Notes under the pieces: model-generated
Seen by the model: the letters and a program-made list of their open reading frames with translations, nothing else
Databases searched by the model: none
What the model was told of the DNA's origin: nothing
Program-made: the position numbers and the translations under genes
Shown here: positions 1 through 5,091 of the stretch, piece after piece
Numbering within the stretch: the stretch's first letter is position 1
Layout of the letters: each line of letters begins with the position of its first letter
From: JBDKUD01 sp050943315
GTDB lineage: Bacteria; Bacillota; Syntrophomonadia; Syntrophomonadales; Syntrophomonadaceae
Assembly: GCA_050943315.1 (NCBI GenBank)
Contig: JBMNOY010000086.1
Span: 1 to 5,091 of the forward strand
Direction of reading: 5' to 3'
Length of the DNA: 5,091 nucleotides

Positions 1-132
1 TCTCTGCCTGAAACCACAGAGCTACCAGATTTATGCAACATCTAGGGGGAAAGCTTAAGCAAATCGAAGTGAAATTCTGCGAAAAACGAAGATAAGTGAA
101 GAAAACGAGAGTATATTAAGGGAGGTTATAAA
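1..132 (+). other. cheW upstream leader / possible tail of preceding gene
   Basis: No complete gene is visible here. Two forward frames are open at the left edge: one closes with TAG at 43-45, the other with TAA at 56-58. Either could be the last residues of an upstream gene, but neither tail is recognisable. Two modest hairpins can be drawn: CTCTG (2-6) with CAGAG (17-21), and CCAGAT (25-30) with ATCTAGG (40-46, one bulged A). From about 59 to 111 the strand is purine-rich and apparently unstructured, with repeated GAAG/GAAAA words. The cheW ribosome-binding site AGGGAGG (119-125) ends the region. No convincing sigma-A promoter was seen, so cheW may be transcribed from further upstream. Confidence 0.35.
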
Positions 133-609
133 ATGGCTGATGAGACACAAATGGTGGTGTTCAAACTAATAGGGGACAACACAGTATGTGAATACGGAAT
201 TCCCATTACCCAAGTTCAGGAGATCATACCTATGGCCCAACCTACCAGATTGCCGCAGACTCCTGATTTTGTCGAGGGTGTAATAAATCTTCGGGGAAGA
301 ATTATCCCGATAATAGATATTAAGAAACGATTTAATATGGGTTCATCGGAAATAACCAGTGAAACGCGCAGTGTAGTGGTTGATGTTGAAAACAGTACCG
401 TGGGCATTATTGTTGACGAAGTGAGTGAAGTGCTGCGTTTACCAGCTTCCAGTATTGAACCCCCGCCCGTTGTGATGGGAGGTATTACTGCCGAGTACCT
501 TACCGGGATTGGCAAACTGGAAGACCGGCTGTTGGTTTTATTGGATATGAACAAGATATTAAACGAGGGAGAAAGGGCGGAACTGGCCGCAATAAAAGAC
601 CGAAGATGA
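133..609 (+). CDS. cheW: Chemotaxis adaptor protein CheW
   Basis: CheW is a cytoplasmic scaffold that links methyl-accepting chemoreceptors to the histidine kinase CheA in chemosensory arrays. The 158-residue product is full family length and is a single CheW (SH3-like) domain, with no receiver or kinase part. It has the hallmark segment GVINLRGRIIPIIDI at residues 49-63, including the NLRG turn involved in receptor/CheA contact. The second subdomain has the typical VGIIVDEVSEVL (90-101) and a late LVLLDMNKIL strand-helix (134-143). The ATG is preceded by AGGGAGG with 7 bases of spacing, so the start is secure. The gene stands apart from the next operon, being followed directly by a strong terminator. 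Other chemotaxis genes may lie upstream, outside the window. A CheV or other coupling protein is unlikely because there is no C-terminal receiver domain. Confidence 0.95.
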   Translation: MADETQMVVFKLIGDNTVCEYGIPITQVQEIIPMAQPTRLPQTPDFVEGVINLRGRIIPIIDIKKRFNMGSSEITSETRSVVVDVENSTVGIIVDEVSEVLRLPASSIEPPPVVMGGITAEYLTGIGKLEDRLLVLLDMNKILNEGERAELAAIKDRR

Positions 610-610
610 T

Positions 611-649
611 AAAGAGCCTTGAAATCCAACGGGTTTCAGGGCTTTTATT
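611..649 (+). terminator. Rho-independent terminator after cheW
   Basis: Two bases after the cheW stop, AGCCTTGAAA (615-624) pairs with TTTCAGGGCT (634-643), with a single T-G wobble. The helix can extend inward through TCC/GGG to a tight AAC loop (628-630). It is followed by a T-rich run (TTTTATTAATT, 643-653). The outer AAAG/TTTT pairing adds to the stem. This is a classic intrinsic terminator and separates cheW from the acpS operon. The reverse strand has only a short T run after the stem, so it would be weak in that direction. Confidence 0.9.
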
Positions 650-666
650 AATTCTAACCAGCCCTT

Positions 667-695
667 TTGGCATTTACCGCAGAAAGTGCTTTAAT
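667..695 (+). promoter_or_regulatory. Putative sigma-A promoter of the acpS operon
   Basis: TTGGCA (667-672) resembles the -35 consensus in five of six positions. It is followed after exactly 17 bases by TTTAAT (690-695), with TGC just before it giving an extended -10 (TGn) element. Transcription would start around 702, leaving a leader of about 27 bases before acpS. The position between the cheW terminator and the first gene of a new operon fits. This is read from sequence only. Confidence 0.6.
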
Positions 696-706
696 AAATG
701 GTAAAT
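672..706. promoter_or_regulatory. Inverted repeat overlapping the acpS promoter (candidate operator)
   Basis: ATTTACC (672-678) and GGTAAAT (700-706) are perfect inverted copies separated by 21 bases. One arm touches the end of the -35 box and the other lies at the expected transcription start, so the -10 box is enclosed. A smaller near-palindrome, AAAG-TG-CTTT (683-692), sits between the arms. The layout suits binding by a dimeric regulator, but no known operator consensus was recognised, and 7-base arms could arise by chance in AT-rich DNA. Confidence 0.3.
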
Positions 707-728
707 ATTATTAGAGGGATGATATAAG

Positions 729-1100
729 ATGTTGATAGGTGTTGACATAATAGATATTGACCGGATAAGAATGATTGCTGCCCGTACACCGCGATTCTTA
801 CACCGGGTTTATACTGCCGGGGAGCTTGAATATTGTTTTAGTAAAAGTGACCCCCATCCCTCTTTGGCAGTTCGCTTTGCAGCCAAGGAAGCAGTCCGTA
901 AGCTTCATCCGGTTTTTATCAGGGGGATAGGTTTTAAAGATATAGAGGTAGTTACTGATAACACGGGTCGCCCCAGGTTAGTATTACATGGTGAAGCTTT
1001 GGCCAGACACCGGCAAGAAAACTTGGGGGAGATTGCCGTTAGCCTTGCTCATAGTAAGAATCAGGCAATAGCATCGGTTATTGCCAGGAAAGGATGGTAA
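729..1100 (+). CDS. acpS: Holo-[acyl-carrier-protein] synthase
   Basis: AcpS transfers the 4'-phosphopantetheine arm of coenzyme A to a conserved serine of acyl carrier protein, making the active carrier for fatty-acid synthesis. The 123-residue product has the normal length of the trimeric AcpS-type enzyme. Diagnostic features are the N-terminal GVDIIDIDRI (residues 4-13, with the metal-binding aspartate), RFAAKEAVRK (49-58, with the metal-binding glutamate in the KEA motif) and the C-terminal SLAHSKNQAIASVI (105-118). The start is set by AGAGGGA nine bases upstream of the ATG, and MLIGVDI is the typical N-terminus. It is the first gene after a terminator and promoter. Its stop overlaps the ATG of the downstream nnr gene, pointing to translational coupling. 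acpS close to alr is a conserved Firmicute arrangement. A broad-specificity Sfp-type transferase is excluded by the small size. Confidence 0.95.
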   Translation: MLIGVDIIDIDRIRMIAARTPRFLHRVYTAGELEYCFSKSDPHPSLAVRFAAKEAVRKLHPVFIRGIGFKDIEVVTDNTGRPRLVLHGEALARHRQENLGEIAVSLAHSKNQAIASVIARKGW

Positions 1101-2668
1101 ATGTGAAACTGCTTACAGCCCAGGAAATGAAAAGCATTGATGCCCGAGCCAGCAGTGAGTTCGGAATTCCCAGTCTTATATTGATGGAGAATGCCGGCAT
1201 CAGGGTGGTAGAAACGATTGATGAAACCCTGGTCACACCTAAGGGCAAGACGGTAGTAATTTTAGCTGGTAAAGGGAATAATGGCGGGGATGGGTTGGTC
1301 ATCGCCAGACATTTGATTAATGCCGGAGTAAACGTTGATACCTTTATAATGGGTTCTCCTGAGGAGATGACCCCGGATACTTTTACCAACTATTCTATAC
1401 TAGCCAGGATGACTGACCGAATCTATCCCCTGCAGGAGGATAAAGATCTGGACCGGCTGATGCTTTCATTATTTATTTGCGATCTTATTGTTGATGCTAT
1501 GTATGGAATCGGTTTTAAAGGAAGTCTGAATGATTTTGATGCCCGGGTGGTAAAGATGGCTAATTGGTGTAAATCTCCCATCATAGCTGTTGATATTCCT
1601 TCCGGGGTAGAAGCGGACACCGGAAAAGTGCATGGTGAGGCCATTCAGGCCTGGCAAACGGTAACATTTGCATTACCCAAGATAGGTCTGGTGCTTGAAC
1701 CGGGTAAGGATTATGCAGGAACCCTTACGGTAGCCGATATATCCATTCCGGTAGCTTTGCTAAAAGACCAGGCATTAAAAACCCATCTGATTACCGAAGC
1801 GATGGTTAAACCGCTTATTGGTCCCCGCCAACCTGAATCACATAAGGGTACTTATGGTCATACTTTAGTTATAGGTGGTTCAGCGGGTATGACCGGGGCA
1901 GTGATAATGTCCAGCAGCGCAGCTTTAAAGGCGGGGGCTGGTCTGGTTACCGCCGCAGTACCCCAATCGATGCTGCCGGTAGTGGAGACCGCAGTAACCG
2001 AAGTTATGACTGTACCCCTGGCCCAGACCCAGCAAGCCGCCATATCCCTGGATGCTTTGCCGGCTATTGAGAGTCTTCTCGCCAAGGTTTCAGTGTGTGC
2101 GATTGGGCCGGGTATGTCAGGATACCCGGAAGCGAACACCATTCTTCGCTTTGTTTTGGATATGGCCGGCATCCCCATGGTAATTGATGCCGATGGTTTG
2201 AATGCCCTGCAAGGGGATGTAGAGATTTTGAAGCACCGGCCGATTCCGGCGGTTCTGACGCCTCATCCCGGGGAAATGGCTCGCCTGACGGGAAAGAGTA
2301 TTGATGCCATCCAAGCCCAGCGAATGGATATTGCTCGCGAGTTTGCTCGGGAATTCGGGGTTATTTTGGTGCTTAAAGGCAATAAAACGCTGGTAGCCAC
2401 ACCAACCGGCGAGTTATTCGTTAATCTGACTGGTAATCCCGGAATGGCTACAGCTGGCAGTGGGGATGTACTGTGTGGTTTAATCAGCGGATTCATATCC
2501 CAGGGACTTAAGCCTCAGGATGCGGCTGTGGCTGGTGTTTACCTGCACGGGCGAATAGGTGATATGGTAAGTGAAACCCGGGGACAACGGGGCCTAACAG
2601 CAGGTGATTTGCTGGCTGGCATACCGGAGATTTTAAGACAATTGGAAATGGCTAAAAGTTCCAGTTAG
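1094..2668 (+). CDS. nnrD: Bifunctional NAD(P)H-hydrate epimerase / ADP-dependent NAD(P)H-hydrate dehydratase
   Basis: This fused NnrE-NnrD enzyme repairs damaged NADH and NADPH. The N-terminal part epimerises R-NAD(P)HX to the S form, and the C-terminal part dehydrates S-NAD(P)HX, with ADP as the usual cosubstrate in bacteria. The epimerase (YjeF_N, about residues 5-220) shows AGKGNNGGDG (58-67), DAMYGIGFKG (134-143) and VDIPSGVEADTG (166-177). The ribokinase-like dehydratase (YjeF_C/CARKD, about 235-515) shows HKGTYGHTLVIGGS (250-263), VIDADGLN (363-370), TPHPGEM (389-395) and GNPGMATAGSGDVL (447-460), with D458 the expected catalytic aspartate. Both halves look intact, and 524 residues is normal for the fusion. 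The ATG overlaps the acpS stop. However, the GTG at 1103 has a better-placed AAAGGA eight bases upstream and gives the more typical MKLLTAQEM N-terminus (521 residues), so 1103 may be the true start. Confidence 0.95.
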   Translation: MVNVKLLTAQEMKSIDARASSEFGIPSLILMENAGIRVVETIDETLVTPKGKTVVILAGKGNNGGDGLVIARHLINAGVNVDTFIMGSPEEMTPDTFTNYSILARMTDRIYPLQEDKDLDRLMLSLFICDLIVDAMYGIGFKGSLNDFDARVVKMANWCKSPIIAVDIPSGVEADTGKVHGEAIQAWQTVTFALPKIGLVLEPGKDYAGTLTVADISIPVALLKDQALKTHLITEAMVKPLIGPRQPESHKGTYGHTLVIGGSAGMTGAVIMSSSAALKAGAGLVTAAVPQSMLPVVETAVTEVMTVPLAQTQQAAISLDALPAIESLLAKVSVCAIGPGMSGYPEANTILRFVLDMAGIPMVIDADGLNALQGDVEILKHRPIPAVLTPHPGEMARLTGKSIDAIQAQRMDIAREFAREFGVILVLKGNKTLVATPTGELFVNLTGNPGMATAGSGDVLCGLISGFISQGLKPQDAAVAGVYLHGRIGDMVSETRGQRGLTAGDLLAGIPEILRQLEMAKSSS

Positions 2669-2684
2669 AAAAGAGGTTTGATTT

Positions 2685-3140
2685 ATGGTAGCGAAAGATA
2701 TAATGACCAAAGATGTTATAACCGCCGGTCCCGAGGAGCAGGTGGAAAAGGTTACGAAATTAATGCTGGAAAATAAAATTAGCGGTATTCCGGTGGTTGA
2801 CAACGAGAGACATGTGCTGGGAATGGTTACCGAAAAAGACCTGATGGTAAAGGCCGGTGAGGTAAAGGTGCCGTTCTATCTTACTTTATTTGACAGTATT
2901 ATTTTTTTGGAAAACCCCATACGTTTTAGTAATGACCTGAAAAAATACGCGGCAGTCAAAGTTAAGGATGTCATGACCACACGGGTGGTAGTTATAGAAG
3001 AGGATAAACCCGTAAATGAGATAGTAAAAATAATGCAGCAAAAGAAAATAAATCGCATTCCGGTAGTAAGACATGATAAACTGGTCGGTATAATTACTCG
3101 CAACGATATTTTAAAATCTTTGGTGAAAAGTAATGGATAA
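2685..3140 (+). CDS. Stand-alone two-CBS-domain protein
   Basis: The 151-residue protein is essentially one Bateman module of two CBS domains with no catalytic or DNA-binding part and no signal peptide, so it is probably cytoplasmic. CBS1 covers about residues 3-58 (DIMTKDVITAGPEE, then ISGIPVVDNERHVLGMVTEKDL) and CBS2 about 93-148 (DVMTTRVVVIEEDKP, then INRIPVVRHDKLVGIITRNDIL). A linker of about 30 residues between them (LFDSIIFLENPIRFSNDLKK) is typical of this family. CBS pairs commonly bind adenosine-containing ligands such as AMP, ATP or SAM. The ligand and partner here are unknown. The ATG follows AAGAGGT by seven bases, and nnr ends only 16 bases upstream. The 3' end overlaps alr by eight bases. 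The position suggests a regulatory role toward an operon neighbour, but that is inference. Confidence 0.88.
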   Translation: MVAKDIMTKDVITAGPEEQVEKVTKLMLENKISGIPVVDNERHVLGMVTEKDLMVKAGEVKVPFYLTLFDSIIFLENPIRFSNDLKKYAAVKVKDVMTTRVVVIEEDKPVNEIVKIMQQKKINRIPVVRHDKLVGIITRNDILKSLVKSNG

Positions 3141-4248
3141 TAAGACGCGAACGTGGGCAGAAATAGATTTAACAGCGATTAGATACAATCTAAGAAATAT
3201 TAAGAAATTGTTGCGACCAGAGACCATGTTGATGGCTATTGTAAAAGCCAATGCGTATGGACACGGGGCTTACGAGGTAGCCCGGGCAAGTCTGGAAGAA
3301 GGAGCCTCGTTTCTAGGCGTAGCCACTTTGGAGGAAGCGATGACTTTGCGGGAGAGTGGGATTAATGCCCCCATCCTGGTCCTGGGCTATATTGAAGACG
3401 TTGAAACAGCTATAGCCAATAGTATCCGTTTTACCGTTTTTAATAGCTCTATGGCCTTGGATTTGGCCCGGGCGGCAAGCAGGCTGAATCAACCAGCCCG
3501 GGTTCATATAAAACTTGATACGGGTATGAGCAGATTGGGTTTTCAACCGGGGCAGAGTACATTGGATACAATTGTTGCAATCAGTAAATACCCGGGCATT
3601 GTCATTGAAGGTATGTTTACTCATTTTGCCGTAGCCGATATTAAAGATAAGACTTTTACTTATCAACAACTGGAATCTTTTCAACAGACAGCGATGGAAC
3701 TGGAAAAAAGAGGTATCCATATTCCGCTTCAACATGTGGGCAACAGTGCAGCCATAATAGACCTGCCGGAGGCCCAGCTGGATATGGTAAGGGCTGGTAT
3801 CGCGACCTACGGGTTATATCCTTCCCGGGAGGTGAATACAGAGCGGTTAAGTCTGATTCCGGCTATGCGCTTGATTAGTAAAATTACCATGATTAAGAAA
3901 ATTGAGCAGGGCAGATCGGTCAGTTACGGCCGGACATTTGTGAGCCCGGCGGAATTAGTGGTGGCAACGGTACCGGTGGGATATGCTGACGGCTACAGCC
4001 GGTTATTGTCAAACCGGGCCTGGGCCACAGTTATGGGCCAGAAAGTGCCGTTAATCGGAAGAGTCTGTATGGACCAATGTATGTTTGATGTCAGCCAGGT
4101 GCCGGACATCAAAGAGGGAGATGAAATAATTCTGTTTGGGAGGCCGGAAGACGGTGTAACAGTTGACGATTTGGCTGAAATAATCGGGACCATCAACTAT
4201 GAAGTAGTCTGTTTGATTACTTCACGGGTACCGAGAATTTATACATAA
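3133..4248 (+). CDS. alr: Alanine racemase (PLP-dependent)
   Basis: Alr interconverts L- and D-alanine in the cytoplasm, supplying D-Ala for the D-Ala-D-Ala end of peptidoglycan precursors. The 371-residue product is full length. The N-terminal TIM-barrel carries the PLP-binding lysine K38 in VKANAYGHG (37-45), GMSRLGF (131-137) and HVGNSAA (201-207) with RAGIATYGLYP (220-230). The C-terminal beta domain supplies the second catalytic base Y265 in SYGRTF (264-269), with VGYADGYSR (282-290) and GRVCMDQCMFDV (309-320), the active-site entry region. The ATG lies inside the last codons of the CBS gene (eight-base overlap), with only a weak GGTG-like Shine-Dalgarno site, which suggests translational coupling. 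No intrinsic terminator is evident after it. The adjacent toxin-antitoxin pair matches the conserved B. subtilis alr-ndoAI-ndoA order. Confidence 0.97.
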   Translation: MDNKTRTWAEIDLTAIRYNLRNIKKLLRPETMLMAIVKANAYGHGAYEVARASLEEGASFLGVATLEEAMTLRESGINAPILVLGYIEDVETAIANSIRFTVFNSSMALDLARAASRLNQPARVHIKLDTGMSRLGFQPGQSTLDTIVAISKYPGIVIEGMFTHFAVADIKDKTFTYQQLESFQQTAMELEKRGIHIPLQHVGNSAAIIDLPEAQLDMVRAGIATYGLYPSREVNTERLSLIPAMRLISKITMIKKIEQGRSVSYGRTFVSPAELVVATVPVGYADGYSRLLSNRAWATVMGQKVPLIGRVCMDQCMFDVSQVPDIKEGDEIILFGRPEDGVTVDDLAEIIGTINYEVVCLITSRVPRIYT

Positions 4249-4278
4249 GCAGTCATGAGCCAGTGTTATTTATTGGAT

Positions 4279-4307
4279 TTGCGAGCCATTTTGCTAACCT
4301 ATATAAT
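4279..4307 (+). promoter_or_regulatory. Putative sigma-A promoter of the antitoxin-toxin pair
   Basis: TTGCGA (4279-4284) and a perfect TATAAT (4302-4307) are separated by the optimal 17 bases. The expected start is near 4314, giving a leader of about 37 bases before the TTG start of the antitoxin. With no clear terminator after alr, the pair may also receive readthrough from the upstream operon. Confidence 0.7.
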
Positions 4308-4311
4308 ATAG
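4299..4311. promoter_or_regulatory. Palindrome over the -10 box, candidate antitoxin operator
   Basis: CTATAT (4299-4304), a single central A (4305) and ATATAG (4306-4311) form a perfect inverted repeat covering the whole TATAAT box. Ribbon-helix-helix antitoxins generally bind short palindromes at their own promoter and repress it together with the toxin. A site exactly on the -10 box upstream of such a gene is therefore a natural operator candidate. Alternating A/T around a -10 box makes chance symmetry fairly easy, which limits confidence. Confidence 0.4.
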
Positions 4312-4350
4312 ACAATTAAGAAACGTATCTATCATTGGAGGTGCTCGCCT

Positions 4351-4620
4351 TTGCCGGCCTCAAAAAGAATTATAATAACCGTTCCTGAAAATCTTTTATC
4401 TGAGGTTGATAATATAACACTTGTCGAAAGTAAAAATAGAAGCCAGATAGTCCGTGAAGCAATTAAATTCTATGTTGGGGAGCGTAAGAAGAATTTGCTG
4501 AGAGAACAAATGAAAAAAGGTTACCTGGAAATGGCAGACATAAACCTTAATATTGCCAGCGAAAGTTGTGGGCTTGATGAGGAAGCCTTGTCTAACTGTT
4601 TAGATAAATTGTTGGAGTGA
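4351..4620 (+). CDS. mazE: Ribbon-helix-helix antitoxin, EndoAI/MazE-like (TTG start)
   Basis: This antitoxin should bind and inhibit the MazF endoribonuclease encoded just downstream and repress its own promoter as a DNA-binding dimer. The 89-residue product begins with a CopG-type ribbon-helix-helix: strand KRIIITVP (5-12), helix 1 about 13-24 and helix 2 NRSQIVREAIKFYVGE (29-44). The tail MKKGYLEMADINLNIASES (54-72) closely resembles the toxin-binding tail of B. subtilis EndoAI (NdoAI). It is therefore an EndoAI-type antitoxin and not an E. coli AbrB-fold MazE. The TTG start is well supported by GGAGGTG (4337-4343) seven bases upstream, and the next in-frame methionine is at residue 54, too late to keep the DNA-binding domain. 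The stop is four bases before the toxin start, so the two are co-translated. Confidence 0.93.
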   Translation: MPASKRIIITVPENLLSEVDNITLVESKNRSQIVREAIKFYVGERKKNLLREQMKKGYLEMADINLNIASESCGLDEEALSNCLDKLLE

Positions 4621-4624
4621 TAAT

Positions 4625-4972
4625 ATGATAAAAAGAGGCGAGATATATTTTGCCCAGCTTAATCCGGTGATTGGTTCTGAACAGGGAGGTATCAGACCGG
4701 TTCTTGTGGTGCAAAATGATATTGGTAACCAGTATAGCCCGACGACAATTATACTGGCCATTACCTCGCAGATTAATAAAGCCAAACTCCCCACCCATGT
4801 AGAATTAAAAGCCAAAACTTACGGGATGGAAAGAGACTCGGTCATCCTGGCGGAACAAATCCGCACTATTGATAAAACCAGACTTAAACAGCGCATTGCA
4901 GTGCTCAACGAAGAAACCATGAATAAGGTCAACCAGGCCTTAGCAGTTAGTCTGGCTTTAAGTGAACTATAG
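4625..4972 (+). CDS. mazF: mRNA interferase toxin MazF/EndoA
   Basis: MazF is a sequence-specific, ribosome-independent endoribonuclease that cuts mRNA when freed from its antitoxin, causing growth arrest. The 115-residue protein matches the PemK/MazF fold over its full length. Visible motifs are KRGEIYFAQL (3-12), GSEQGGIRPVLVVQND (17-32) with R24 as the likely catalytic arginine, AITSQ (45-49) with T47 equivalent to the catalytic threonine, LPTHVEL, and RDSVILAEQIRTIDKTRL. Similarity to B. subtilis EndoA (NdoA), which cleaves at UACAU, is strong, so the same or a related specificity is likely but not shown. GGAG (4614-4617), inside the end of the antitoxin gene, serves as its ribosome-binding site. 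The toxin looks intact, so the pair is probably functional. No clear terminator follows directly. Confidence 0.97.
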   Translation: MIKRGEIYFAQLNPVIGSEQGGIRPVLVVQNDIGNQYSPTTIILAITSQINKAKLPTHVELKAKTYGMERDSVILAEQIRTIDKTRLKQRIAVLNEETMNKVNQALAVSLALSEL

Positions 4973-5011
4973 TACATATTACAGACAAGGGTACTGGCAG
5001 GGTTTTTGCGA

Positions 5012-5075
5012 CAGTGGGACGGTTTGGAAGCGGGGGACGATTCTTTGGAAGCACGGGGACGGTTCTTTTGCTTCC
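5012..5075. repeat. GGAAGC / GGGACGGTT direct-repeat cluster with hairpin
   Basis: GGGACGGTT-like words occur three times (5016-5024, 5034-5042 as GGGACGATT, and 5056-5064). The last two belong to adjacent 21- and 22-base units that each open with GGAAGC and end in TTCTTT (5026-5046 and 5047-5068). The second unit closes with TGCTTCC (5069-5075), which pairs perfectly with GGAAGCA (5047-5053) around a 15-base loop. From general knowledge, very similar GGGGACGGTTCTTTTGCTTCC sequences recur in many Firmicute genomes, often beside Y1/IS200-type REP-associated transposase genes. Assigning it to such a family is inference, because no transposase is in the window. Confidence 0.6.
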
Positions 5076-5091
5076 CTTTTTAAAAAGGGAA
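5072..5091. repeat. Perfect 20-base palindrome at window edge
   Basis: TTCCCTTTTT (5072-5081) is followed directly by its exact reverse complement AAAAAGGGAA (5082-5091). The symmetry may extend past the window, since GC precedes it at 5070-5071. Its left arm shares TTCC with the arm of the preceding hairpin, so the two structures are mutually exclusive as drawn. It could be part of the repeat element, or a bidirectional terminator-like hairpin after the toxin gene. The pairing is mostly A-T with no spacer, so the termination role is uncertain. Confidence 0.6.

Noticed and set aside
2..58. Translation ending YATSRGKA, reminiscent of the YHVTSRGN motif of REP-associated transposases
   Set aside because: Only a few residues match, the frame stops at once, and the preceding residues do not fit the family. 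Chance similarity is the better explanation.
1..60. Possible 3' half of a cyclic-di-GMP-I riboswitch before cheW (CCTGAAACC loop and an AGAGCTACC-like stretch)
   Set aside because: The resemblance to the family's 3' part is loose. The GGTAG...GTTACCG signature is not intact, and the 5' half would lie outside the window, so it cannot be supported.
112..117. TATATT as a -10 box for cheW
   Set aside because: It lies directly beside the ribosome-binding site, so a transcript from it would lose most of the Shine-Dalgarno sequence. No -35 match was found at a proper distance.
216..629. Reverse-strand open frame antisense to cheW, and similar antisense frames under the other genes
   Set aside because: They lie opposite well-identified genes, have no recognisable domains and lack convincing ribosome-binding sites. 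They are shadow frames.
4260..4276. CCAGTG / TATTGG hairpin as a terminator after alr
   Set aside because: The six-pair stem needs two G-T wobbles and no T run follows, so it does not qualify as an intrinsic terminator.
4257..4288. GAGCCA direct repeat (4257-4262 and 4283-4288)
   Set aside because: A six-base repeat 26 bases apart is expected by chance, and no further extension or symmetry was found.

Overview
The window looks like chromosomal DNA from a low-to-medium GC Firmicute, plausibly an anaerobic clostridial or Desulfotomaculum/Syntrophomonas-type bacterium. The grounds are strong Gram-positive Shine-Dalgarno sites, and the order acpS ... alr - EndoAI antitoxin - EndoA/MazF toxin, which parallels the Bacillus subtilis acpS-ydcC-alr-ndoAI-ndoA locus. 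The species cannot be fixed from the sequence. All seven convincing genes lie on the + strand.

Bases 1-132 are a non-coding leader or the tail of an upstream gene, with two small possible hairpins and a purine-rich tract. cheW (133-609), a chemotaxis adaptor, follows and is closed by a strong intrinsic terminator (611-649). A fresh promoter (about 667-695), embedded in an inverted repeat, then starts a compact housekeeping run. This comprises acpS (holo-ACP synthase, 729-1100), a fused NnrE-NnrD NAD(P)H-hydrate repair enzyme (1094 or 1103-2668), a stand-alone two-CBS-domain protein (2685-3140) and alr (alanine racemase, 3133-4248). Genes overlap or are separated by only 16 bases, so this is very likely one operon. 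It combines carrier-protein activation, nicotinamide cofactor repair, a probable adenylate-sensing protein and D-alanine supply for peptidoglycan.

A 102-base gap after alr carries its own near-consensus sigma-A promoter, whose -10 box sits inside a perfect 13-base palindrome. It drives a type II toxin-antitoxin pair: a TTG-started ribbon-helix-helix antitoxin (4351-4620) and the MazF/EndoA mRNA interferase (4625-4972). The palindrome is a good candidate for the antitoxin's operator.

The last ~80 bases hold no gene. They contain GGAAGC/GGGACGGTT direct repeats, a hairpin with GGAAGCA/TGCTTCC arms and a perfect 20-base palindrome reaching the window edge. This resembles the dispersed repeats found near IS200/REP-associated (Y1) transposases in many Firmicutes. 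I found no CRISPR array, tRNA, rRNA or phage genes, and no clearly novel multi-gene system. The most interesting material is regulatory (672-706 and 4299-4311) and the terminal repeat cluster.
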